From contig NZ_JARGEK010000007.1 of the NCBI RefSeq assembly GCF_029211165.1, forward strand, positions 1-38,601: a DNA stretch of 38,601 nt, read 5' to 3'. Positions 17,683-25,052 of this stretch are shown piece after piece. The notes under the pieces are model-generated. The model made no database searches and had not been told where the DNA came from. It was given only the letters and a program-made list of their open reading frames with translations. The stretch's first letter is position 1; each line of letters starts with the position of its first letter. A program made the translations under genes and the position numbers. The stretch comes from Roseisolibacter sp. H3M3-2 (lineage in GTDB: Bacteria > Gemmatimonadota > Gemmatimonadetes > Gemmatimonadales > Gemmatimonadaceae).

Positions 17683-17688
17683 AAGGTA
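17683..17688 (-). promoter_or_regulatory. TACCTT promoter core before glmM
   Basis: TACCTT followed by CA on the minus strand, 14 bases before the glmM ATG. It is one half of a divergent promoter region (17669-17818); the other half carries the same core for the opposite gene. Between them is a C/G-only palindrome, GCCCCCGGGGGGGC-like, near 17729-17742. Confidence 0.5.
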
Positions 17689-17805
17689 TCGCCAGCCCGC
17701 CGGGCTCGGCGCGCTCGCAAGCTACTCGCCCCCGGGGGGGCGGAACCATGCGGCTCCGCCCCGACGTGTGAGCGGGCGCACGGGTCCCGTGGCAGTGTCG
17801 GCAGT

Positions 17806-17811
17806 TACCTT
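17806..17811 (+). promoter_or_regulatory. TACCTT promoter core before the acyl-CoA synthetase-like gene
   Basis: TACCTTCC followed by five bases and then ATG at 17819. At this distance the transcript should be leaderless or nearly so. It has the same core as the divergent glmM promoter. Confidence 0.55.
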
Positions 17812-17818
17812 CCCGCGC

Positions 17819-19249
17819 ATGACCGACCCGCTCGCCGTCCTCCCCCTCGCCGCCGCGGCCGCCGGCGGGCGCGTGGACCAGCACGACGCCGCGCGGCTGG
17901 TCGCCGCCGGCCTGACCCTCCTCCGGCGGAGCGCGGCGCTGGTGCGGGCGCTCCAGGACCGGCGGAGCGCGATCCTCCTGCCGACCTCCCCCGCCTTCCT
18001 GGTGGCGCTGGCGGCCAGCGAGGGGAGGGGGGCGGTGCTCGTGAACCCGCTGGCGGCCCCGCCCGAGGTCGCCCACCAGCTGCGCGACGCCGGGGTGGGG
18101 GTGGTGTTCACCAACGCGGCGCTGGCGCCCCGGCTCCCCGCCGGCACCCCGCACGTCCTGCTCGACGACGCGCCCCGCACCGCGCGCCTCGTCGTCGGCG
18201 ACGCGCCCCGCGACGTGTCGCTGGAGACGCCGATGGGCGACGCCCTCGACCTCGAGGGGTCGGAGGAGGCCGAGGGGCGCGACGAGGAGGCGGCGGTCGT
18301 CTACACCTCGGCGATGGACGGGACGCCGCTCGGCGCGATCGTCACCCACCGCAACCTGCTGTCGAACGCCCGCGCGACCGTCGACGCGGCCCGCATCGCG
18401 GCCGACGAGCACGCGCTGGCGGTGCTCCCGTTCTCGCACCTGTTCGGGCTCGTGGTGGCGGCGGTCGCGCCGCTGCTCGCGGGCGGGCGCGTGACGACGA
18501 TGGACCGCTTCCACCCGATCCGCGCGGTCGAGCTGATCGAGCGCGAGGGGATCACGCTGCTCGTCGGCGTGCCGGCCGTCTTCGCGGCGCTGCTGCAGGT
18601 GGTCGAGCGGCGCGGGACGCGGCTGCAGGCGCCCGCGCTCCGCCTCTGCATCTGCGGCGGCGCGCCGCTCGACGTCGCGCTCCAGATGCGGTGGGAGGCC
18701 GCGACCGGCGTCGCGCTCCGCCAGGGCTACGGGCTCACCGAGGCCGGGCCGGTGTGCCTGTTCAACCGCTGCGACCAGCCGAACCGCCTCGGCACGCTGG
18801 GCGTCCCCTTCCCCGGCGTCGAGGTCGAGGCGCGCGACGTCGCGACCGGCGCCCCGCTCCCCGACGGCGTCGAGGGGGAGCTGTGCGTGCGCGGCCCGAA
18901 CGTCGGCCCGGGCTACGTCGGCGGCGCGCGCGGGCTCGGGCGGCACGGCGAGTGGCTGCGCACCGGCGACCGCGGCGTGCGGCACCCCGACGGGACGATC
19001 GCCTTCCGCGGGGTGCTCAAGGCGATGTTCACGCGCAACGGCTTCAACATCTACCCGCGCGAGATCGAGCGCGCGGTGCGCGAGCTGCCCGGCGTGCGCA
19101 CGGCGACCGTGCGCGCGGTCCCCGACCCGGCGCGCGAGCACGACATCGCGCTGCACGTGACCGGCGACGTCGGCGCGGACGCGGTGAAGCGGTGGTGCGC
19201 CGAGCGGCTCAGCGCCTACAAGCAGCCGGCCGAGGTGACGGTCGGCTAG
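17819..19249 (+). CDS. Acyl-CoA synthetase-like protein (AMP-binding family), degenerate
   Basis: A 476-residue member of the AMP-dependent synthetase/ligase superfamily. Recognisable core motifs are LPFSHLFG, the YGLTE adenylation motif (Y304), GELCVRGPNVGPGYVG, LRTGDRG and the hinge block RNGFNIYPREIE. Two essential elements are altered. The phosphate-binding loop reads YTSAMDGTPLGA (from Y162) instead of YTSGTTGxPKG, losing the Thr residues and the Lys. The protein ends SAYKQPAEVTVG, so the last ~20 residues with the catalytic A10 Lys (PxxxxGK) are missing. It may be a pseudo-enzyme or act in binding only. The ATG at 17819 follows a TACCTT box closely; a GTG at 17768 is less likely. Its stop shares CTAG with the convergent gene. 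Confidence 0.8.
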   Translation: MTDPLAVLPLAAAAAGGRVDQHDAARLVAAGLTLLRRSAALVRALQDRRSAILLPTSPAFLVALAASEGRGAVLVNPLAAPPEVAHQLRDAGVGVVFTNAALAPRLPAGTPHVLLDDAPRTARLVVGDAPRDVSLETPMGDALDLEGSEEAEGRDEEAAVVYTSAMDGTPLGAIVTHRNLLSNARATVDAARIAADEHALAVLPFSHLFGLVVAAVAPLLAGGRVTTMDRFHPIRAVELIEREGITLLVGVPAVFAALLQVVERRGTRLQAPALRLCICGGAPLDVALQMRWEAATGVALRQGYGLTEAGPVCLFNRCDQPNRLGTLGVPFPGVEVEARDVATGAPLPDGVEGELCVRGPNVGPGYVGGARGLGRHGEWLRTGDRGVRHPDGTIAFRGVLKAMFTRNGFNIYPREIERAVRELPGVRTATVRAVPDPAREHDIALHVTGDVGADAVKRWCAERLSAYKQPAEVTVG

Positions 19250-20349
19250 GCGCCGAGCTCGATCTCGCCGGCGCGCACGGCCCGCTCGAACGCCTCGACC
19301 ATCCGCGGGTCGTACTGCGTTCCCGCGCACCGCCGTAGCTCGGCGCGCGCGGCCTCCATCGTGAGGCCGCTGCGGTACGGGCGCTGCGAGGTCATCGCGT
19401 CGAAGGAGTCGGCGACGGCCGCGATGCGCGCCTCGAGCGGGATCGCGTCGCCGGCCAGCCCGTCGGGGACGCCGCTGCCGTCGAACCGCTCGTGGTGCGA
19501 GCGCACGACGTGCAGCGCGCCCGGCGCCTCGACGAGCAGCGGCGCGAGCAGGCGCCACCCGATCTCCGGGTGCGTCATGATGTGCGCGTACTCGTCGTCG
19601 GTGAGCGGGCCGGGCTTGTTGAGCACCGCCTCGCGCACGCCGATCTTGCCGATGTCGTGCAGGTGCCCGCCGAGCTCCAGCTGCGCCAGCGTGCGCGCGT
19701 CGCACCCGAGCGCGCGCCCGATCGCGACCGCGTACCGCGACACGCGCACCGAGTGGCCGCGCGTGTACGGGTCCTTGACCTCGAGCGCGTCGGCCAGCGA
19801 CTGCATGCTGGCCAGGAACAGCGTCTCCAGCCGGCGGGCCTGCTCGGCGACGCGCGCCTCCAGCAGCCGCTGGTAGGCGCGGTTCTCGACGACCAGGCGG
19901 CGCTTCTCGAGCGCCTGCCCCACGCGCGCCCGCACCTCCTCGAGGTGGAACGGCTTGGTGAGGTAGTCCATCGCGCCGAGGGCGAGGCAGCTCACCGCGA
20001 CCTCGACGTCGGCGACGGCGGAGATCATGATGACCGCCGTGTCGGGCCAGCGCTCGCGCACGTGGCGCAGCAGCTCGACGCCGTCCATCCCCGGCATCCG
20101 CAGGTCGGTGAGGACGAGCGTCGTCGGCTCGGCCTCGAGCGCCGCCAGCGCCTCCTGCCCGTCGCCGACGTCGACGCAGGCGAAGCCGTCGCGCGTCATC
20201 AGGCGCACCAGCACCTGGCGCAGCCGGGGCTCGTCGTCGACGATCACCACCCGCCGGAGGTCCGCCTCGGCGACGTCGCCGGGCGCGGGGCGCGGGATCG
20301 GGGCCGGCACCGCGATGCCGGCCGCGGACGGGGAGACGAGGCGCGTCAC
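19246..20349 (-). CDS. Response regulator with HD-GYP phosphodiesterase domain
   Basis: A 367-residue cytoplasmic protein joining a receiver domain (acidic pair D38-D39, phospho-acceptor D82 in LTDLRMPGMDG, K132 in YLTKPF) to an HD-GYP domain, which hydrolyses c-di-GMP. The metal site includes GHSVRVSRY and HLHDIGK (H231, D232), then HHERFDGSGVPDGL (285-297), in which the GYP triplet is GVP. The start is ambiguous: GTG at 20349 is chosen because codons back to a GTG at 20418 encode low-complexity Pro-rich sequence and cross the promoter core of the divergent gene. No kinase is adjacent. It would oppose the diguanylate cyclase encoded at 11123-12823. Confidence 0.87.
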   Translation of the reverse strand: MTRLVSPSAAGIAVPAPIPRPAPGDVAEADLRRVVIVDDEPRLRQVLVRLMTRDGFACVDVGDGQEALAALEAEPTTLVLTDLRMPGMDGVELLRHVRERWPDTAVIMISAVADVEVAVSCLALGAMDYLTKPFHLEEVRARVGQALEKRRLVVENRAYQRLLEARVAEQARRLETLFLASMQSLADALEVKDPYTRGHSVRVSRYAVAIGRALGCDARTLAQLELGGHLHDIGKIGVREAVLNKPGPLTDDEYAHIMTHPEIGWRLLAPLLVEAPGALHVVRSHHERFDGSGVPDGLAGDAIPLEARIAAVADSFDAMTSQRPYRSGLTMEAARAELRRCAGTQYDPRMVEAFERAVRAGEIELGA

Positions 20350-20383
20350 GGCGGGAGGAGGGGCGGACGGCTGGGGGGGCGGG

Positions 20384-20389
20384 TATCTT
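20384..20389 (+). promoter_or_regulatory. TATCTT promoter core before the cystathionine synthase/lyase gene
   Basis: TATCTTGC lies 47 bases upstream of the ATG at 20437, giving a leader of roughly 40 bases. The leader is too short for a SAM riboswitch, which one might expect in front of a methionine-pathway gene. Confidence 0.5.
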
Positions 20390-20436
20390 GCGCGTCGCTC
20401 CGTGGCTCCCTTCTCCACACCGCCAGCACCGCCGGG

Positions 20437-21606
20437 ATGACGCGCATCTTCGAGGACGATCTACGCTCCGGGTTCGGCACGCGGGCCATCCACGCCGGCC
20501 AGCGCCCCGACCCCACGTCCGGGGCGATCATGACCCCGATCTACCAGACCTCCACCTACGTGCAGGACGCCCTCGGGCAGCACAAGGGGTACGAGTACGC
20601 CCGGGGGAAGAACCCCACGCGGGAGGCGCTGGAGCGGAACGTAGCCGCGCTGGAGGGGGGGCGCCACGGCTTCCACTTCGGCAGCGGGATGGGGACCCTC
20701 GACTCCATCATGAAGCTGTGCCGCGCGGGCGACCACATCGTCTGCGGCGAGAACGTGTACGGCGGCACCTTCCGCCTGTTCGACAAGCTGCTGCAGCACC
20801 TCGGCCTCTCGTTCACGTACGTCGACACGCGCGACCCGCAGAAGATCGCCGACGCGATGACGCCGAAGACGCGGCAGGTGCACGTCGAGACGCCGACGAA
20901 CCCGCTGATGTGGATCACCGACCTGCGCGCCGCCGCCGACGTCGCGCACCGCGGGAACGCGCTGCTGGTGGTCGACAACACCTTCGCGTCGCCCTACTTC
21001 CAGCGACCGCTGGAGTTCGGCGCCGACATCGTCTGGCACTCGGCGACCAAGTACCTGAACGGCCACAGCGACCTGGTGGGCGGCATCGCGGTGCTGAACG
21101 ACGACGACCTCGCGACGCGGCTGCAGTTCATCCTCAACGCGGCCGGCGCGGTGCCGGGGCCGTTCGACAGCTGGCTGATCCTGCGCGGCACGAAGACGCT
21201 GCACCTGCGCATGCGCCAGCACGACGCCAACGGGCGCCGCATCGCGCAGTGGCTCGCCGAGCGCGTGGGGCACGAGCACGTGCTCTACCCGGGGCTCGAG
21301 TCGCACCCGCAGTACGAGCTCGCCAAGCGCCAGATGAGCGGATTCGGCGGGATGATCACCGTCGAGCTGGGGACGAAGGAGCGCGCCGCGCAGGTGCTCA
21401 ACCGCGTGCGGATCTTCTCGCTCGCCGAGTCGCTGGGCGGCGTCGAGTCGCTGATCTCGCTCCCCGCGCTCATGACGCACGCCTCGGTGCCGCCCGACAA
21501 GAAGGCGGAGATGGGGATGGGCGAGGGGATGATCCGCCTCTCGTGCGGCGTCGAGGAGGTGGAGGACCTGCTGGCCGACCTGGAGCAGGCGTTCGAGGGG
21601 ATCTAG
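20437..21606 (+). CDS. Cystathionine gamma-synthase/beta-lyase family PLP enzyme
   Basis: A 389-residue trans-sulfuration enzyme of the Cys/Met metabolism PLP family. Visible landmarks are GFGTRAIHAGQ at the N terminus, TPIYQTSTY, EYARGKNPTR (phosphate-binding Tyr/Arg from the neighbouring subunit), FGSGMGTLDS, DNTFASPYFQRPL and the PLP-binding lysine in HSATKYLNGHSD (K205). The family includes cystathionine gamma-synthase, beta-lyase, gamma-lyase and O-acetylhomoserine sulfhydrylase; motifs alone do not separate them. The ATG at 20437 is the only plausible start after the TATCTT box. A long GCGTCGA heptad hairpin begins right after its stop. Confidence 0.92.
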   Translation: MTRIFEDDLRSGFGTRAIHAGQRPDPTSGAIMTPIYQTSTYVQDALGQHKGYEYARGKNPTREALERNVAALEGGRHGFHFGSGMGTLDSIMKLCRAGDHIVCGENVYGGTFRLFDKLLQHLGLSFTYVDTRDPQKIADAMTPKTRQVHVETPTNPLMWITDLRAAADVAHRGNALLVVDNTFASPYFQRPLEFGADIVWHSATKYLNGHSDLVGGIAVLNDDDLATRLQFILNAAGAVPGPFDSWLILRGTKTLHLRMRQHDANGRRIAQWLAERVGHEHVLYPGLESHPQYELAKRQMSGFGGMITVELGTKERAAQVLNRVRIFSLAESLGGVESLISLPALMTHASVPPDKKAEMGMGEGMIRLSCGVEEVEDLLADLEQAFEGI

Positions 21607-21721
21607 GGAAGCGTCGAGCGTCGAGCGTCGAGCGTCGAGGGGCGGGTGACACCGGAGCCCGCCCCGCCCCGTAGGATTCGACGTCCCGCTCGACGCTCGA
21701 CGCTCACCGCTCGACGCTTCC
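21607..21721. repeat. Long nested inverted repeat with GCGTCGA heptads (copy 1)
   Basis: Four perfect tandem GCGTCGA units (21611-21638) are mirrored by TCGACGC units at 21690-21717, the third reading TCACCGC. The outer 14 bases are a perfect inverted repeat (GGAAGCGTCGAGCG with CGCTCGACGCTTCC). A second stem, GGGGCGGG with CCCGCCCC, lies inside (from 21639 to about 21667). The structure fills nearly the whole gap between the PLP enzyme and the M48 peptidase and begins one base after a stop codon. Confidence 0.88.
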
Positions 21722-21737
21722 GACGCTCCCGCCCCCC

Positions 21738-22781
21738 ATGCGCACCCCGCTCTCGAAGATCTCCGCCCTCGCCTGGGAGCACCCCGACGACCGCGCCGCG
21801 CTGGAGAAGCTGCGCGGGATCCCCGGGTTCGACGGCGTGGTGCGCCAGGTGGCGAGCGCGTACGGCGGGCGCGGCGTCCGCAACCTGTTCCTCGGGAACG
21901 CCGTGCGCGTGGGGCCGGCGCAGCGGCCGGCGCTCTGGCAGCGCTACCAGGAGGCGCTGGCGACGCTCGACTGGCCGGACGTGCGCGGCGACGGCGCGCG
22001 CGGCGCGCCCCCCGAGCTGTACGTGACGCGCACGCCGTGGATGCACGCCGGCGCGGTGGGCTTCGAGGAGCCGTTCATCGTCCTCAACGCCGACGACCTC
22101 GACCTGCTCGACGGCGACGAGCAGCGCTTCCTGCTGGCGCACGAGCTGGGGCACGTGATGAGCGGGCGCCTCACCTACCGCACGGTCGCGGCGCTCCTGC
22201 TCACCCTCGGCGTGTCGAACCTTCCGCTCGTGGTCGGGGTGGTGCTGCTCCCCTTCCAGCTCGCGCTGCTCGACTGGTACCGCAAGGCCGAGCTATCGGC
22301 CGACCGCGCGGGGCTGCTGGGCGTGCAGGACCCGACGACCGCCTACCGCGCCTTCCTGAAGCTCGCCGGCGGCGCCCCGGGCGACGGCGACCGCCTCGAC
22401 GTGGACGCCTTCCTCCAGCAGGCCGCCGACACCGACACCGGCGGCTCGGGGTGGAACACGGTCGTGAAGGCGCTCAACTCGGCGCTGCGCGACCACCCGC
22501 TCCACACGCTCCGCGTCGCCGAGCTGCGGCGCTGGGCGGAGAGCGAGGGGTACGTGCGCGTGCTCGCCGGCGAGTACCTGCGCCGCGACCCCGCCCGCGA
22601 CGCCACCGCCGAGGAGCGCCGCGAGGCGCGCGCCGAGGACGCCGCCCGCGAGGCCGACGCCCGCGCCGAGTCGAAGGAGGACCCGATCGTCGACCCGCTG
22701 CGCGAGGCGGCGGCGACGATCCGCGAGTCGTTCGGCAAGGCGCGCGCGGCCTTCGACGACGTCTTCAAGGGCAACGCCTGA
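21738..22781 (+). CDS. M48-family zinc metallopeptidase
   Basis: A 347-residue protein with the zinc-peptidase motif LLAHELGHVMSG (H135, E136, H139) and the third ligand in KAELSADRAGL (E185, with D189), which defines family M48 (HtpX/Ste24/BepA-like). A hydrophobic stretch between them (about 148-178) could form one membrane hairpin; there is no signal peptide. The domain is followed by a strongly charged Glu/Arg/Ala-rich tail (about 270-320), probably helical. The ATG at 21738 follows a C-rich stretch without a clear ribosome site. It is flanked on both sides by heptad hairpins, so its mRNA may be a separate processed unit. The substrate is unknown; envelope or membrane protein turnover is usual for the family. 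Confidence 0.88.
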   Translation: MRTPLSKISALAWEHPDDRAALEKLRGIPGFDGVVRQVASAYGGRGVRNLFLGNAVRVGPAQRPALWQRYQEALATLDWPDVRGDGARGAPPELYVTRTPWMHAGAVGFEEPFIVLNADDLDLLDGDEQRFLLAHELGHVMSGRLTYRTVAALLLTLGVSNLPLVVGVVLLPFQLALLDWYRKAELSADRAGLLGVQDPTTAYRAFLKLAGGAPGDGDRLDVDAFLQQAADTDTGGSGWNTVVKALNSALRDHPLHTLRVAELRRWAESEGYVRVLAGEYLRRDPARDATAEERREARAEDAAREADARAESKEDPIVDPLREAAATIRESFGKARAAFDDVFKGNA

Positions 22782-22786
22782 TCGGC

Positions 22787-22837
22787 GCTGCGGGCTGCGG
22801 GCTGCGGGTCTCGAATCCGCAGCCCGCAGCCCGCGGC
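22787..22837. repeat. Heptad-armed inverted repeat between M48 gene and purD (GCTGCGG family, copy 2)
   Basis: Three perfect GCTGCGG units (22787-22807), loop GTCTCGAAT (22808-22816), then CCGCAGC, CCGCAGC, CCGCGGC (22817-22837). It starts five bases after the M48 stop and ends five bases before the purD promoter core. Confidence 0.88.
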
Positions 22838-22842
22838 GCCGT

Positions 22843-22848
22843 TATGTT
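22843..22848 (+). promoter_or_regulatory. TATGTT promoter core before purD
   Basis: TATGTTGC, then five bases, then the ATG at 22856, so the mRNA should be leaderless. The box contains an in-frame ATG at 22844 that would add four residues; the promoter reading favours 22856. Confidence 0.5.
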
Positions 22849-22855
22849 GCCGGCC

Positions 22856-24157
22856 ATGAAAGTCCTGATCATCGGCGGGGGCGGACGCGAGCATGCGCTC
22901 GCGTGGAAGCTCAGGCGCGAGGAGGCCGGCCTCGAGATCGTGGCGGCGCCGGGAAATCCGGGGATCGCGCAGCTGGGGCGCTGCGTGCCGGTCGCCGCGT
23001 CGGACGTCGAGGCGCTGGTCGCGCTGGCCGAGTCGGAGCGGCCCGACTGGACGCTCGTCGGCCCCGAGGCGCCGCTGGCGGCGGGGATCGTGGACCGGTT
23101 CCGCGAGCGCGGGCTCCCGATCTTCGGCCCGACCGCGGCCGCCGCCGAGATCGAGACGTCCAAGGCGTTCGCGAAGCAGCTGATGGTGGACGCCGGGGTG
23201 CCCACCGCGCGCGCCGAGCTGCACACCGACGCGGCCGCCGCGAAGGAGGCCGTCCGGCGGTTCGGGGCGCCGGTCGTGGTCAAGGCGTCGGGGCTCGCCG
23301 CCGGGAAGGGGGTGATCGTCGCCCAGACGGTCGAGGACGCCGAGCGGGCCGTCGACTTCATGCTCGTCGAGGGCGGGTTCGGCGTCGCCGGCGCCGAGGT
23401 GCTGGTGGAGGAGTTCATGGTCGGCGAGGAGGCGTCGTGCTTCTTCCTCACCGACGGCACCAGCTGGATCGCCCTGCCGCCGGCGCAGGACCACAAGCGG
23501 CTCGAGGACCACGACCGCGGCCCCAACACCGGCGGGATGGGCGCCTACGCCCCCGTCAGCCTGCTGGAGACCGACGACGGGCGCGCCCTGCTGGCCGGCG
23601 TCGAGCGGAGCGTCGTCGAGCCGACGCTGCGGGCGATGCGCGAGCGCGGGCGCCCGTTCACCGGGCTCCTGTACGCCGGGCTCATGCTGACGCCCGACGG
23701 GCCGCAGGTGGTCGAGTTCAACTGCCGGTTCGGTGACCCCGAGACGCAGGCCCTGCTGCCGTTCCTCGACGGCGTGCCGGTCGGCGCCTGGATGCGGGCG
23801 ATCGCGGTCGACGGCGAGCTTCCCGCGGCCGCCGCGCCCGGCGGATCGTCGGCCGCGGTGACGACCGTCGTGGCCGCGGCGGGGTATCCCGACCGCCCCC
23901 GCACCGGCGACCCGATCGCCCTACCCGAACAGGTCCCGGAAGGGGTATATCTCTTCCACGCCGGCACCGCCCTCGACCCCGACGGGCGGCTCGTCACCGC
24001 CGGCGGGCGCGTGCTGGCCGTCACGGCGGTGGCCGACACGTTCGAGCGCGCCCGCGCGCTCAGCCGGACCACCGCCGCGCAGGTGCAGTTTGCCGGCAGG
24101 CAGTATCGGACGGACATCGGGTGGCGCGAGGCCGAGCGCCGCCGGGAGCCGTCGTAA
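22856..24157 (+). CDS. purD: Phosphoribosylamine--glycine ligase (GAR synthetase)
   Basis: A 433-residue ATP-grasp enzyme, normal PurD length, that joins glycine to 5-phosphoribosylamine in purine synthesis. The start MKVLIIGGGGREHALAWKL is diagnostic. ATP-grasp elements follow: KASGLAAGKGV (phosphate-binding loop), VLVEEFMVGEEAS, PAQDHKRLEDHDRGPNTGG and the Mg-binding region EFNCRFGDPETQ. The C-terminal domain shows GYPDRPRTGDPI. The ATG at 22856 is preferred over one at 22844 because MKVLIIG is the family start. It is probably cotranscribed with mutM, 52 bases downstream. Confidence 0.96.
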   Translation: MKVLIIGGGGREHALAWKLRREEAGLEIVAAPGNPGIAQLGRCVPVAASDVEALVALAESERPDWTLVGPEAPLAAGIVDRFRERGLPIFGPTAAAAEIETSKAFAKQLMVDAGVPTARAELHTDAAAAKEAVRRFGAPVVVKASGLAAGKGVIVAQTVEDAERAVDFMLVEGGFGVAGAEVLVEEFMVGEEASCFFLTDGTSWIALPPAQDHKRLEDHDRGPNTGGMGAYAPVSLLETDDGRALLAGVERSVVEPTLRAMRERGRPFTGLLYAGLMLTPDGPQVVEFNCRFGDPETQALLPFLDGVPVGAWMRAIAVDGELPAAAAPGGSSAAVTTVVAAAGYPDRPRTGDPIALPEQVPEGVYLFHAGTALDPDGRLVTAGGRVLAVTAVADTFERARALSRTTAAQVQFAGRQYRTDIGWREAERRREPS

Positions 24158-24169
24158 CCCGCTCGACTC

Positions 24170-24218
24170 CTCGGGCGCGAGCCCGTCCTGAGCAGGACGG
24201 CGACGAAGGATGCCCGAG
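24170..24218. repeat. Hairpin element spanning the mutM start codon
   Basis: CCGTCCTG, AG, CAGGACGG (24183-24200) is a perfect eight-pair stem; CTCGGGC (24170-24176) and GCCCGAG (24212-24218) form an outer pair enclosing the ribosome site and the ATG (24210). The TCCTGAGC...GAAGGAT pattern resembles an intergenic repeat I recall from several high-G+C phyla; this resemblance is from memory. Confidence 0.45.
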
Positions 24219-25052
24219 CTTCCCGAGACCGAGACGATCGCCCGCGACCTCGACGCCGCCCTGCCGGGCGCCGTCGTGCGCGCCGTGTCGGTCCCCCGCC
24301 CCTCCGTGCTGCGCGAGGCCGACGCCGCGGGGCTGGCCGCGCGCGCGGCCGGCGCGCGCATCGACCGCGTCTGGCGGCGCGCCAAGCTGATCGTCCTCGA
24401 CCTCTCGACGGGCGACCGGCTGGTCGTGCAGCCGCGCTTCACCGGCGCGCTGCTGCTGGAGCCGGCCCCCGGCGACGGCAGCGGGCTCCCCGAGCGCGAG
24501 CGCGGCTTCGTGCGCGTCACGCTGGCCCTCGCCGACGGGCGCGCGCTCCACTACCGCGACATCCGCGCGCTCGGCACGGTCGCGCTGATGGACGCCGCCC
24601 GCTTCGCGGCGTACGCCGGCGCGCTCGGCCCGGAACCGCTCGACCCCGCCTTCGACGCCCCGGCGCTGCACGCCGCGCTCGGCGCGTCGCGCCAGCCGGT
24701 CAAGAAGGTGCTCATGGACCAGCGGCGGCTGGTCGGCGTCGGCAACATCTACGCGAACGAGGCGCTCTGGCGCGCCCGCGTCGCCCCCGCGCGCCCGGCG
24801 GCGTCGCTGACGCGCGCCGAGAGCCGGCGCGTGCGCGACGCCATCGTCGCGGTGCTGTCGGAGTCGATCGCGCTGCGCGGGACGAGCTTCCGCGACTACG
24901 TCGACGCGAGCGGCGGGCGCGGCGGCTTCGTGGAGCGGCTGGCCGTGTACGGCCGCGCCGGCGCGCCGTGCGGCCGCTGCGGCGACGCGCTCGAGGGGAC
25001 GCACGCGGTGGACGGGCGGCAGACGGTGTTCTGCCCGCGGTGCCAGCGATGA
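24210..25052 (+). CDS. mutM: Formamidopyrimidine-DNA glycosylase (Fpg/Nei family)
   Basis: A 280-residue base-excision repair enzyme that removes oxidised purines such as 8-oxoguanine and cuts the backbone. After the initiator Met it begins PELPETE, giving the catalytic Pro and Glu, and has VVQPRFTGAL, the helix-two-turn-helix region (LMDQRRLVGVGNIYANEALW) and a C-terminal zinc finger with CGRC and CPRC. The start is fixed by the need for the N-terminal Pro. GAAGG abuts the ATG with almost no spacer, and the region can fold (see the hairpin). The stop overlaps the ATG of the UvrC-like gene (ATGA), forming a DNA-repair pair. Confidence 0.93.
   Translation: MPELPETETIARDLDAALPGAVVRAVSVPRPSVLREADAAGLAARAAGARIDRVWRRAKLIVLDLSTGDRLVVQPRFTGALLLEPAPGDGSGLPERERGFVRVTLALADGRALHYRDIRALGTVALMDAARFAAYAGALGPEPLDPAFDAPALHAALGASRQPVKKVLMDQRRLVGVGNIYANEALWRARVAPARPAASLTRAESRRVRDAIVAVLSESIALRGTSFRDYVDASGGRGGFVERLAVYGRAGAPCGRCGDALEGTHAVDGRQTVFCPRCQR

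Noticed and set aside
19190-19260. Frameshift truncating the synthetase-like gene
   Set aside because: The other plus-strand frames after the stop do not show the missing PxxxxGK end, and the region codes for the HD-GYP C terminus on the other strand.
20390-20436. SAM riboswitch before the methionine-pathway gene
   Set aside because: The leader is only about 40 bases and lacks the multi-stem fold.
21607-21721. Ordinary Rho-independent terminator
   Set aside because: No T-run follows on either strand and the tandem heptad arms and nested second stem are not explained by a terminator.
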